This document shows, in pieces, positions 50,960 through 62,700 of a stretch of DNA of 64,000 nucleotides (positions are counted from its first letter, which is position 1; every line of letters begins with the position of its first letter). The position numbers and the translations under genes are program-made. This DNA comes from Utricularia gibba (Eukaryota > Streptophyta > Magnoliopsida > Lamiales > Lentibulariaceae). Below the pieces are notes generated by a model that saw only the letters and a list, made by a program, of their open reading frames with translations, did not search any database and was not told where the DNA came from. The stretch lies in contig NEEC01000014.1 in assembly GCA_002189035.1 (NCBI GenBank), positions 2,501-66,500 of the forward strand, read 5' to 3'.

Positions 50960-52687
50960 TCATCTTTGGATTCTGGTGTCATCTTCCCACTTGCTTTTCG
51001 GTATCTCCCAGAATCGATGATGACAACTTTCTTCCTCGGCTTCCCGCTGTAGGTTCCGGCTCCACCCTCGATCGCGTATACTGTATCCATACCATCAATA
51101 ACCTTCCCAAACACAACATGCTCTCCGTCCAGCCTGCACATTTTTCTGGCATAAGGTCGACAAAATCTCAAGTAAGTTGGCATAAGGTTAAAACAAAAAC
51201 AAGAATACTTACCAGTAAGTCTTGACAGTCGTAATGAAAAACTGTGATCCATTAGAATCGGGACCAGAGTTCACCATGGAAACAACACCTACATGATTCA
51301 AATGTTTTGAACGCAACAAGAGATTATTCCCCGCATTATGCACGTTTGCTGAAATTAATAGGACCTGCGTGTGAATGCTTTAACTTGAAATTTTCGTCTC
51401 TGAATGTGCCACCATATATGGATTGATTTCCCTTTCCATCTCCGGACACTATATCTCCGCCTTGTATCATGAATCCAGGTATGATACGATGAAATGGAGT
51501 TCCCTTGTAGTGAAGAAGTTTTCCATTAAGAGCTTTTCCCATCTCACCTGATTTCAGGGAAAAAAGAAGATCCTCTGATATTGGAAAAAAAGGTGGCTCT
51601 TGGAAAACATACACTGATAATGCATACTAAGAACAGTGACCAATAATTGAATGCTACACGTACCTGTACACAAAGCCCTGAAATTCTCTGCAAGGAAAAT
51701 AAGGTTTTTTGAGTGAGTTGAAAATTGCAATTCATAAGAAAAATGAAAATAATTAGTGCATGTAAAAGCATATATTTACCCACAGTTTTTGGCACAACCT
51801 CGCCATATAAAGCAATAGTGATTCTCCCTGTACATGGAAAGCAGTTAATGTAAGCATAGGTGACTCAAGAAGCAGAACACATTGTAGCGAATAGACCTCA
51901 GAGACCAATAATTCACATCACCGGATACTCTTGATCCTAATAAAAAATCCTGAGATATACACCAACAAAAAGGGGCCATTACCCAGGCGTTGGTTTTCCA
52001 TATCCACATCTAGAAATACTCTATGTGTGATTTCGTGGAACTCTCCCACAATCCCTGGCTCCTCAAACTGAAAATACAAAGCCAACTAAACAAAAAGCAG
52101 ACCGTAAAAGAAGAAATCTAATTCAAAATAATTTCCAAAAAAAAAAGCGCATCAACAAAAACTTGAAGTACAATACTAATTTATATAAGCATTCAACAAG
52201 GATTCTAAGACTTGTAGAAAGTAGCGTTGTCAACAAGGGATCTCGTAGTGAGTTAAACTCACAGCGATTAAGTGAAACTGCAACTTAATATCAACTAGGC
52301 AATGCCACACATCACGTTAAGAAGCCAAGCTGTTGGGTCAGAGGACAAGCATCAAACACGTTGCATCAACACCAGTAAACGCCGATTGCATGAAATAATC
52401 CACAGGAAAATAAATGCGAGATCGGAAATCAAGAAGCACAAGATCCAAAGATGGCAAAACAAATAATCGGAAGCATCAAGACGCTCATCTCAATCAATGA
52501 CGACTGCACACGCAGACGAGACAAGGGTAAAAGTAAAAACAAGAAGCAGATGTAAGTTAAATCCCAGTAAAATACAAGAAAATTGCACCTTTCTAGAGTA
52601 AGAAAACCCAAGAAATATAAGCGCTAGAGCCGCGAAAACGATCAATAGATTCCTGGGTTGAAAAGACGACGAGATCCCCCCAGCCAT
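50960..52687 (-). CDS. Peptidyl-prolyl cis-trans isomerase, CYP21-1-like cyclophilin, one-base frame break near the end
   Basis: Seven exons: 52687-52589, 52067-51983, 51827-51780, 51687-51664, 51547-51365, 51288-51213 and 51133-50960. The N-terminus has a single hydrophobic segment, [15 protein letters not shown], so the protein is a secretory-pathway signal-anchored or signal-peptide cyclophilin. The catalytic domain includes [14 protein letters not shown] (with the active-site Arg), [13 protein letters not shown], and [12 protein letters not shown] with the cyclosporin-contact Trp. Exon 4 is only 24 bases. With one base added to the CCC at 51007-51009 the end reads [13 protein letters not shown] and stops at 50960, giving 229 residues like CYP21-1. 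As written the frame changes to [11 protein letters not shown] and continues to 50761, adding about 66 unrelated residues. The isomerase domain itself is intact. Confidence 0.92.
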
Positions 52688-53189
52688 TTCTCAGGTGTTC
52701 ATGATTCATCAACTGCGCACAGCTCCACCACAAGAATCGCCGAAAACATACAATTTCCTGGAGGGGGAGTAACAACAGCCTTGGCGGTAACAGTCAACCC
52801 AGAAGACGCTGCCCAGTGAAGCAGATCCTTTCTTGGTGGGCATTCATTTATTCAGCACGCGCTCTTGGCTTTTATTTTTAACCTATCGCTTAATAGAAAA
52901 GTTTACCATTAATTAATTTACTTATATGAAATATTAAACATCACCTGTATGTACCCTGTATCTTTGTTATGTGAAACTACGCACAAAAATGCATCGAGGC
53001 TGCGGTTGCAGCAAAATTTGGTTTCTGATTCAACAAGGTGTTATCCCAAGCCATAAAACCAGGAGCCATGGAAATGAAAACAGACTACAACCACAACCAC
53101 AGGTATTACGATGCATAAGTTAAATTGCTCGTTCTGTGTTCTCTTGCAGTATGATCCAGCCACAGAAGACTTCACCCCAAATCACCTCT
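52688..53189. other. Gap between eIF4B and cyclophilin gene
   Basis: Both genes are on the minus strand, so this is the 3' flank of eIF4B and the promoter of the cyclophilin. No other feature seen. Confidence 0.4.
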
Positions 53190-54693
53190 TCAGGTATCAT
53201 CTTCACCATCATATCTGGGGGTGTCTCCTCCTTCCAAGACCTCCTCTCCAGTTTCCCTCTTCTCAGCAGTCCGGCTCTTTGTTTCATCATCTCTGTAAGG
53301 CCCAAACACATTTACGTGATACATGCACAATGTGAATCAATGAACACACGCTTTTAGTTATCAACACGAGCTGTGTCGAATCCACCTAAACACAATCCAC
53401 TTTGCATACACTCCATTAAATAGGCGAGTAAGCTAAGTGCAAGTTAAGAATGAATGCATCAGCCAACCATGCAGAGGCAAAGAAACTATTCTTAAAGACA
53501 GCACAGAGCTCCCCGTATCTAGTGATCCGTAGTTTCCTTAGTTCAGTAACTGACCTCTTAGGACTAGAACCATCCGACTCCAACCTCCTCCAAGGCCGAT
53601 CAGTTTTTTCTTCTTGGAGCCTCCTCTCTCCGCCGTTCCCACCCCGAAATCCCATTCTTAAACTCGATCCATTGTTTGTCCCTGAACTAACAACTTCTTT
53701 GGTCTTCAAAGACTCCAGCTTTTTATCGATGTCCTTCCAGTCTTGGCCTTTCTCCTTCAAAACTTCCTCCCTAGGACGCGCTTCGCCAAATGGACTGCTA
53801 GCTTTTGGTTTCGCAGCATCAACGGTCTCAACATTATGATCTTCAGTCACTGGCCGAGTTCTGGGCTGCAAGTTCAGTTTTGGCCTAGTTGAAAAACCTT
53901 CTTCTTCTTTCTTCCTTCCCCAACTCTCCGAATCGACTCTGCTCGGCTCGAAACCCCCCTTCCTATCCCTTAAGCTATCAAACGCTCCGCCAATCTTCCG
54001 CCCATCCTCCTCCTTCGGCTTGACCCAGCTAGTGGAATCCGCGCCACCGTTGCCTGAGTCAAACCCAAATCCCGGTTTCCGTTCACTCTTCCTCGAATCA
54101 GATGGTAAAAAATTCTTTTGAGAAGCCCAATTGTCTACATCATCAGCTCTCGACTGTGAGTCGGAGAAGAACCCCCCTCTTTCTGCTCTCTCCTTCCTAT
54201 CAAACCCAACACTGGATGTAAATTTCTTTTTCGCTCCCCAGTCATCAGTCTCATCAGCCCTGGACGGCGCAAACTCGCGACTAGATTCCCTATTGAAGCT
54301 TCTGCGCTGCTGGTCGTCCCTGGCACCGCCTCCGTATGATCTGAATCCTCCACCCAGCTTATTCCGATCGAGTTCCTCCGCTGATCGCTGACGAGGCCCG
54401 GTGGGAAGCATCATAAGCTCATCGGGAGTCAATCCCTTGGCTTCACCTGCCCCAGGCTTACCCACGCTATAGTTGGAGAACTGCTGGAGGGACAACGTCT
54501 GCCCCTTCTTCTTCTTTGTTTTGGCCGTGACGGCCGCCGAAAGAGATGGAAAATCAGCCGTTTCACCTTCATCGGATTTCTCGTTAGCCAGGGATGAATC
54601 TTCCTGGTCGAGGCGGGTGAGATCCCCATCGTTCTCCTCTGACTCCAGCGCCCATGCTCCAGGCTTTCCCCAAGCGCTCACCGTTGCCGCCAT
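53190..54693 (-). CDS. Eukaryotic translation initiation factor 4B
   Basis: Two exons, 54693-53555 and 53292-53190, give 413 residues. The start MAATVSAWGKPGAWALESEE is the plant eIF4B N-terminus; the open frame runs farther upstream but that part is low-complexity. Conserved pieces: LSLQQFSNYSVGKPG and GLTPDELMMLPTGPRQRSAEEL. The middle repeats a pattern of D or S, then W, then a lysine pair: DDWGAKKKF, DNWASQKNF, TSWVKPKEE and ESWGRKKEE. This repeat-containing Arg- and Lys-rich middle binds RNA and partner factors. A C-terminal region with RPWRRLESDGSSPK precedes the last exon, which ends in acidic residues. eIF4B stimulates eIF4A helicase action during cap-dependent translation. The exon 1 donor is GTCAGT. 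The product is somewhat shorter than my memory of Arabidopsis eIF4B, so a missed exon is possible. Confidence 0.9.
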
Positions 54694-55818
54694 TGTGGGC
54701 TGGTCTTCTTCGATGGTGCCGAAGGCTAGATAGGTTTTTGTGAGGATTTTGCGTCCGTTCCACGCCACAAAAAAAAAAAAAAGAAAAAGAAAGAAGGAAT
54801 GATGTGATCTGACGGCGGTCATTAGGTTGTGGAAGACAACCAACGGCGGATATTCGTCTCTTCGCGATAATGGGCTCATCGGAAGACCCGACCCAGAAGA
54901 GTGAGTTGATGGATGGGTGAATTCAGAGCCCATCCATACACGTGCTTTCGTCCGTAAAATCTGGGTGAGTTGTGAAAGGCCAGGCCCAGCTGCGTGCAGT
55001 CATTTATGTTACACTGGACCACCAACTGTGCTGTGCTGCATTTTATTTACTGTGAGAACGAACAAACTCCATTCCATCAAACATTCAAACAAAAAAGTCT
55101 CCGTTCCGTCGATCGATCTCCCTCCTCCACCCATCCACCCGGCCATGAGTGTCCGGGCGAGCGGGCATGGCGTCGAATCCGGTGCCTTGTTCTAGATGGG
55201 GCGTGCGTACCACCAGCGCTGCTGGCTGCATTCATTTTCTTGTATATGTTCATCGTCAGTAGCAGCAGCAGCAGCAGCCCAATCGATCTATACAGTAAAG
55301 TTCGTTAGGTGTGTTATTGTGTAGCCGTGATGAAGGCGCCGCCGGAGACGTAACTACTAACTAATCCATTACTCTCCTGCCTGCCCCTGCATTGTATTGT
55401 TTTGGTCCCGTCCCCCTACCTCCCTCCCTCCCTAGCCTTCACTTTCTTTCCGGGTACCTTACGTCGTACCGACGTAGGGTACGGCACGAGACGAGCCCTT
55501 CAACATCATCAACCCCCCGTATGTCAATGTCTTTCTGGGAAGCGAAAGGCCATTCTTTGGTTTTTTGTTTTCGAGTTGCAGGAAGGAAAAATAGAATGAT
55601 GACAATAGTAATTAATAATCTAGGCCGTGGATTTGAGAAAAACCACACCAAAATCGACGGCCGGAGAAATCCAGGGTGCTTCCCCGAGGGTTGGGTGCAA
55701 ATCCGCACCTCACTCTCTCCCCCCCCCCCCCTCGAAAGAGAATTTACAGACAGACCGACTGACTCCAACCAAGACTACCAAATCAAATCCAAACGAAAAA
55801 CCCTGATAAATTGGGGGT
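54694..55818. other. eIF4B upstream region and SAUR 3' flank
   Basis: About 1.1 kb without a recognised gene. It contains a CAG-type repeat near 55259-55277 and a C10 run near 55722-55732. The eIF4B promoter lies at its left side. Confidence 0.4.
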
Positions 55819-56139
55819 TCATCGGAGCATGGACGTGAGGGATCGAAAATGGACTTCTTCGCAGGGAAGGGTGAGCCCCATTTCATGGTCAAACCCAAAC
55901 TCCTCCTCCGCTCGCTGCAGAAGGCTCTGGAACTCGGGGCGGGAAAGAAACGAAATCGGGATTATATAGCGGCTCCTGTTCTTGCCCACGTAGACCGCGA
56001 AATGCCCCCTCGGTACATCCGCCGGCAGGCAACTGTCGTCGTCCACGCTGTTTTTCTTCCCCAGGCTAGAACATCTCTTGAGAATCTTCATCAAGGCAGG
56101 CGTCTGGGTGTGTTTGGTACATGCCTTGGAAATCGCCAT
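55819..56139 (-). CDS. SAUR family protein (small auxin-up RNA)
   Basis: A single-exon gene of 106 residues. The start at 56139 is the first in-frame ATG ([13 protein letters not shown]); the open frame upstream is entered only by TTG. The SAUR core is clear: [21 protein letters not shown], then [20 protein letters not shown] and the ending [15 protein letters not shown] proteins promote cell expansion by inhibiting PP2C-D phosphatases and so activating plasma-membrane proton pumps. SAUR genes are typically intronless, as here. The [12 protein letters not shown] stretch is typical of the SAUR71/72 or SAUR50-like groups. No auxin element was identified with confidence. Confidence 0.94.
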   Translation of the reverse strand: MAISKACTKHTQTPALMKILKRCSSLGKKNSVDDDSCLPADVPRGHFAVYVGKNRSRYIIPISFLSRPEFQSLLQRAEEEFGFDHEMGLTLPCEEVHFRSLTSMLR

Positions 56140-56213
56140 TTGAAATCGCGCAACGAAGATTTGAAACAAAGGAGCAGGGATCCTGCGAACTGGTGGCGGT
56201 ATGGAGGAGGGCT

Positions 56214-56244
56214 GGGGACTGGGACTGGGACTGGGACTGGGACT
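56214..56244. repeat. GGGACT hexamer microsatellite
   Basis: Five tandem GGGACT units. They lie 75 to 105 bases upstream of the SAUR start codon, so they fall in its leader or core promoter. Confidence 0.9.
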
Positions 56245-57698
56245 TTTATTTATTTATCTGTGGAATGGGGGCGCACCGCAGCGGTGGCTCGGGTCACGTA
56301 GGCCGTAACTTACGGTTGGTTTAGGGCTGGGACCCTCGGCCATCCTTTAACTTAACTTCCCTAGGGTTACAATATTATTATTTTTCTTTCCTGATGTTCA
56401 TGTTGCGTGACAGCTTTCTCATTATTATTATTATTATTATTATTTCTGGAAGTCAGTGGGAATCCGACTGTGTTGACCGGATCGGATGTAATCACCCGTC
56501 TCAATTTGTTTGTTTATTTTTGTGCGTAGAACCGAACCGACCCGACCCGCTGGGGACTGGGACTGGGAGGCAGGAAAAGTAAAGGTCAGATGGTGCTTTA
56601 AAGGCACTTGAATGCTACCTTTGACTCCAAAAATTCCCAGTAAAGCACAAGGTACCAACCACACCAGTTGAGTTGCGAAATGGCTAGCACTAGAGTTATC
56701 GGCTGCTGATTCTCCTCCTTCAGCTTAAAGGGGTTTCCGTACGAAGGGATGGGACGGGGAGGAGGACTCCTTACTACGGTTGGTTGGCATATAACTCCGG
56801 TGGTCCAACAAAATAAGTGCTAGTGCTAGTGCTAGTGCTAGTAGTAGTGCAGTACACCGAAACCAACACCCAACTTGGAAAAGCCTTCCAGCCCCGCCCC
56901 GCCCCGCGCCCTCCTGCTCCTCCAGACATACGAAAATAATTCCTCGTATCAGTAGTTAGTTCTACTTCCGCCCCTGACTCCGTTCATAAAAAAGGAGAGG
57001 CCGCTGGTCCCATGGATTATCGTATGAGCTTGCAGCGGTCCCATAAAAGAAGTGGGAAGAAATATGAGTACCCAGAGGAGGAGGAGTGGCGGGCGAGGGC
57101 AAGTTGGTTGCATGACACGGTGCCCATGTTACTCCTCCAATCAGCAGATGGCAGACATCTCAACGAATCCGGTGCGGTGGAGTCATTCTCCACAAGCCCA
57201 TCCCCCAAGTGGATCCAAGGAATGTGCGTGCAGCGCAGCCACAACTCAGAAGCGCTTCAGGGGGTGTGTTTGGAGAGAGAATGGGTGGGGTGGGGGTGGG
57301 GGGGAGCGTCCTGCAGTGCCCGCCCGGCAGGCCCGCCAAGGAGGATCAATCATGTGGCTGGGAAGGGAAATGAATGAGACCATCAAAACAAGACCCTGTC
57401 CCTGCCCTGTGTGATTAATTGGACCGGAAGACAATTATAATGCCGCGGCCCAGTCCAGCTTGTGCGACTGCGAGCAGCTACCTCAAATGGGGCCCGCCCT
57501 GCAACCTGCACCGACAGATAGTGCCGTGCCCTTGTCCTTCCCCAGACCTAAAACGATTGATTCACCCAGTAAAATTATAAATCAAAATACCCTTGTGGCG
57601 CTTTGGGTCGGGCTTCGCATGATACGGGCCTGCCCTTAATTTCCCATCTTAATACCTGTAATTGAAATAAAATTGACAGTTGCGTCGGGACTCGGGCC
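56245..57698. promoter_or_regulatory. Shared upstream region of SAUR and methylthioadenosine nucleosidase genes
   Basis: About 1.45 kb between divergent genes. It contains an ATT repeat near 56420-56442, a TAGTGC/GCTAGT repeat at 56815-56849 and a CCCCG repeat near 56892-56908. No gene recognised. Confidence 0.4.
56815..56849. repeat. AGTGCT hexamer microsatellite
   Basis: Five or so units of AGTGCT, ending in GTAGTAGTG. No coding relation. Confidence 0.85.
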
Positions 57699-59560
57699 AT
57701 GCCTCCGGCGAACCACCCCCTCGCTGCGGAGGCAGTCACACCGCCGCCTGGGAACCCCATCACCAATGTCCTGATAGTCATCGGTACCCTAATTGCGCAC
57801 TCATTCCGCCTTGTACCTTTTGGTGTCTAGTAAGTGATTGATGGATCAATGTTTTTTTTTATTTTTATAGCTATGCAGGCGGAGGCGTTACCACTAGTGG
57901 AGAAGTTCCAGCTCTCCCAGGACCGTGATTCCTTGTATGTTGCATTTTGAAAAATTCCTTTTGTCTGATGGTTTACTTGGAAAAGCTATCATCTCTAACG
58001 TTTTGGAAGACTTTCTGTCGGTTTTTCGTCCTAAATAAATAATGTTTTTAAGGATCAACAACTATGATTTTTTTAACTCTATTTTGATGGAACTTCAAAC
58101 CCAGATGAGTCAGCATGCTAATCCCGAAAAGCTAATGGCGCAGGTTTCCAGGAAGTGTTCCTTGGGTCAGGTACCACGGCGGCTACAAGGAATTGAGCAT
58201 TAACATTGTTTGCCCCGGAAAAGACAAATATCTAGGTTTAGTAATTGTTTGCTCTCTGCCCAAACCTTTTTTTTGGGCCGTTATAGAAAAATCATAGGCT
58301 GTAGTTCATACCACGCTGGTCTGATGCTGTATTTCTATGCATGAAGTTAATGAGAAAGGAGGGTAATACTTTGCAGGGGTCGATAGTGTTGGCACAGTTT
58401 CTGCATCCCTTTTGACATACGCTTCAATTCAAGCAATGAAACCGGATATTATCATCAATGCCGGAACTGCTGGTGGATTTAAGGTACTCTGCTTTCTGCC
58501 GTTGTCTTCTTCTTCTTTTTTTTGTTCATTAGATATCAAGTGGTTTAGCCTTCTGTGAAACAATCCTCCCACTCCTTTCTGAACTGTATAATGTTAGCCT
58601 TTAATCATTCTTTATCACGGTCTCCTGTTATTCACAGTGTGAGAGGCTTGCTGTTTAACGCTTTTTTTTTTTTTTTAATTTTCTAGGCCAAGGATGCTTC
58701 TGTTGGTGATGTCTTTCTTGCATCCCATGTTGCATTTCATCACAGAAGAAATCCTATCCCCGTCAGTGTGATATCAACATTAACAAGATGCTGTTTTCTA
58801 TAAAATTGAGGTTTATAGTGTGTCTATTCCATGTTTTTCTTTCACAGACTTGTTTTCTATTTCCACAGATATTTGATCTGTATGGTATTGGGTTACGTCA
58901 AGCATTCTCTACGCCAAATCTGATCAACAGCCTCAATCTAAAGGTGTCTTCTCAACTTAAACCATAACTTGCTGAGAAGTTTATGAATGATTAGAACATG
59001 GAAATCTGAGAACGGAATTCTTTGTAATGTTAGACTGGAAAGTTATCGACTGGTGATTCCTTAGATATGGCTCCACATGATGAAGCAGCAATCCTTGCAA
59101 ATGATGCAACTGTCAAAGACATGGAGGTAGCCTGCACTTTCCTTTCAATTTTTTCAGCAACACCTACTGTTAGAATCCTTGACCTAGTGTTCACGCAGAT
59201 GCTGCGCTGATTCTTAGAATAACTTTTCAAACTTGACATAATAGAAGTCACAGCGGATTCAAATCATCTCCATAGACGAAACCGAATCATTTCCAAACAT
59301 GGTTTTCGGTATATTGCTTGGATGTACTATCCTAACACATACTCTCCATCCTATGGTGTCAGGGAGCTGCCATTGCTTACGTAGCTGATCTCTTGCAAGT
59401 CCCTGCAATATTTGTCAAAGCCGTGACTGATATTGTTGATGGTGACAAACCGACGGCCGAGGAGTTTCTACAAAATCTGATAGCTGTTACCGCTGCGCTT
59501 GAAATTGCAGTGACACAAGTTGTGGAGTTCATCAGTGGAAAGAGCTTAGCTGAACTTTGA
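57699..59560 (+). CDS. 5'-methylthioadenosine nucleosidase (MTN1-like)
   Basis: Eight exons: 57699-57783, 57871-57934, 58144-58235, 58377-58483, 58687-58761, 58869-58943, 59034-59126 and 59363-59560, giving 262 residues. Conserved blocks: AMQAEALPLVEKF, DSVGTVSASLLTYASIQ, PDIIINAGTAGGFK, FDLYGIGLRQAFSTPNL, LSTGDSLDM, NDATVKDMEGAAIAYVADLL (with the purine-binding Met-Glu), and KAVTDIVDGDKPTAEEFLQNL (with the catalytic Asp). The enzyme splits methylthioadenosine into adenine and methylthioribose in the Yang methionine-salvage cycle that supports ethylene and polyamine synthesis. Plant MTN1 acts mainly on methylthioadenosine, MTN2 also on S-adenosylhomocysteine; sequence alone does not settle which this is. 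A transposon sits 197 bases after the stop codon. Confidence 0.95.
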
Positions 59561-59748
59561 TCCTTTTTAACTCACATACAGTCATGGTCTTTTAGGGTCT
59601 CAAGAAATTGACTTGTACTTCGTGGCATTGCATGAGCTTGCATGGTCCATTTTATGTGTGGCTTGTTTGATGTTTGTGGGGCAGTTCTCTGTGCAAGATT
59701 GCTCCTTGGTCCCCCCCTTCAATTTTGCGCAGTGCTCGATTTCCACCT

Positions 59749-59757
59749 AAAACGGAC
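59749..59757. repeat. Left target-site duplication of the Mutator-like element
   Basis: AAAACGGAC, identical to 63727-63735. Two further bases on its left (CT) also match the CT that ends the element, so the true boundary may shift by up to two bases. Confidence 0.85.
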
Positions 59758-62700
59758 GGGTCTTTTAGAAAAATGGCCACTGTCTTCTTTGTACATTAGA
59801 AAAATGGCCACCGTGTGAATTTTGTTAGAAAAATGGCCATCCTCTAATTTTTTTTTAAAAAAAAATTTTACACGATTTTGTTATTATTTATATATAGTAT
59901 AAATCAATAAATTTTGTTAATAAATATCATTTAATATATAAACATAAATAAATACATCAAAATCATCATTTTCTATTTTGTCATTGTATTTTTTAAAAAC
60001 ACAGAATATAGATTAACAATAGTTAATTAAATAATTTCATTTTAATTATTAGCTTTCTAAATTTGTTTAAAATTAGTTGATTTATAAAAAAAGCATTCTC
60101 TTTTATTTTAATTTTTTTTCATTCTTTACCCTAAATCATTCTTTACTTAAATTTTACAACCTTTATCTTCAAGCATTCTTTTTTTTATATATTTATGTAT
60201 TCTTTAGCTTCAAGCATAGTTTTCTTAATTTTTGTATTCTTCATCTTCAATCATTCTTTTTCTTCATCTATTTAAGGAGAACTTCCATTATCATTTTGAA
60301 AATACAAATCATTTCACAAGACGTATTTTCTTGATTGAGATGGCATTTCAATCTATTATGGCAAAGATATTCTTCGGTGGAAATATCCAAGAATATCACA
60401 ACGGATATCGGGCATATGATCAACCTCCAATCGCTATTACGAGCTTCGAAAGTCATATATCATTGGATGAATTGAAGAGTCAATAATCATCATTTTGCGG
60501 TTTACAAGTTGATCGATATGAAATAATAGTTTATGCACAATATTATGATTCAACTTCAAATTCTACAAGATTCATGGGGCTTGGATCAGATGTTGATTTG
60601 CTATATGTTTTCAATCCATTATATGCCGCAATGGGTGTTGATCTATTTGTTGAGGCTACATTGATACCGGAAGAATAAAACAATCCTAATTTCAATATTA
60701 ACAATCCTTTACAAGATGTGGAGGAGGATCAGCAATACGGTATTTATTTTTTTAAAATTTTCTATTATGATTTACGTAATTTTTATTAGAATAATTCAAA
60801 GTTTCATAATTTATGAAATTATTGATGAAAATATTGGCCTAACTTTTATCTCAAGTAGGAAGTTACATTTTTTTAGTTATTTACACTTTTTCGAAATAAT
60901 TAATAAATTTATTTACATATCTCTTTATCAATATTATTTATAGAATATGATTTAGAAAGAAGAGAAAAAAATGATCCTTTGTTCGATAGTATGGCTCAAT
61001 ATGATACTGACTACCATGAACAAGGGCAAGAAACCAATGAAAATGAGGAGTTGATTGATGAATTCTCTGAAGGATGGGTTTCACGAGGATTTATTGCCAA
61101 TGAGGATCGATTAGATAATTGGTCAGAAGATATACCTGATCCCTTACATCTGATGCCTTCACCATTCACAAAAAACCAACAGTTTGGTTCTAAATTGGCA
61201 TTTCTCAATGCGGTCACTCAATATTCAGTAAAAGTTGGCCGTGAGTTCTCTGTGTACAAAACAAATGAAGAAAAACATCTTGAATTGAGATGTTATCAGA
61301 AGTCATCTCAAATGTGCAATTGGAGGATTCGATGTGCTTATCATAAACGCCTTGATTTATGGAAGATAACTGCATTGGAGGAGCCACATACATGCCGGTG
61401 TCTTGGACCAAACGCACTCTCACATAGGAATATTGGAAATAATTATATTGCTGAAATAGCTAGACCACTATTAGAAGAAAATGTCACAACTAATGTGAAG
61501 GTTATCCAGACATTGATTAAAAGGGATACATGATTTACAGTGCCATACCATCGAGCATGGTATGGTATGCGAAAAGCATTTGAACTTGTTTATGGCACAT
61601 GGGAGTCATCAGTACCTCTACTACCTGCATTTCTACAAGAAGTTCAGACACAAAATCCCGGAACCATTGTCGTCTACAGACACAAAGAAACCAATGCTTC
61701 CGACATTAAAACACTCAAGTACGTATTTTGGGCTTTTGGACCATGTATTCATGCTTATCGATGGACTCGGCCTGTTATCACAGGAGATGGAACACATCTC
61801 TACTCAAAGTTCAATCACAAGTTATTGATTATCGTAACTGTAGATGCTTGTGGCCTTCTTCTACCTCTTGCATTTGCAGTGGTTGATAGCGAAAATGATG
61901 AATCTTGGTTATGGTTTATTCGGCTGCTCGGTCACTATGTTGTTGCAGGACGAGGGACATGTATTATATCAGATCGATGTAGTTCAATTCAAGAAGCATC
62001 GTCTCAAGTGCTGCCTTTCAAACCAGAATATGGTGGATGTCATCGTCATTGTATACGACATCTAAGATCTAATTTTCTCACTCATTTTCGTACCGAGGGA
62101 CTTAGGGAGAAATTCAATCAAGCGGTATATGCTACATCCATCGAAAAATTTGAAAAATACTTGATTGGAATTCAAAAACTCAATTACGCAGCTTGGGAGT
62201 ATTTGAATAAATTACCTCGAGAAACATGGACACTTACTAATGATGGAGTTGCTAGATATTTATTTAATTTCTTTTAATATATACATTTTAATTAAATTCA
62301 CTTAATATATGAATATAATTTTTAAATTTAATTTCAGGTGTGGTACATTAACAACAAATCATGTTGAAGTATTAAATGGAATATTAAAAGGAGCAAGACA
62401 TCTTAATTTGACATCATTAGTACATGTATTATTATAAATTTTAAAGGATATATATATTGTCTATATCTAAAAAATATATTATTTAATATGTGCAGGCTAC
62501 TTATATTAGATGACAACATTATTTTTCTAAGAGACAAGAGAAAGCAATCAATTTACGACATAAACACATCGAATATGCGGATCAACCAGGGAAACTATAT
62601 GCACATTGGGATAAGCCCATCCCACATGCAAAGATCCAAGTTATCGTTGCTACACAATCAAAGGTTCGAGTTATAACCCGTAAAAAGAATGGGAAAAATA

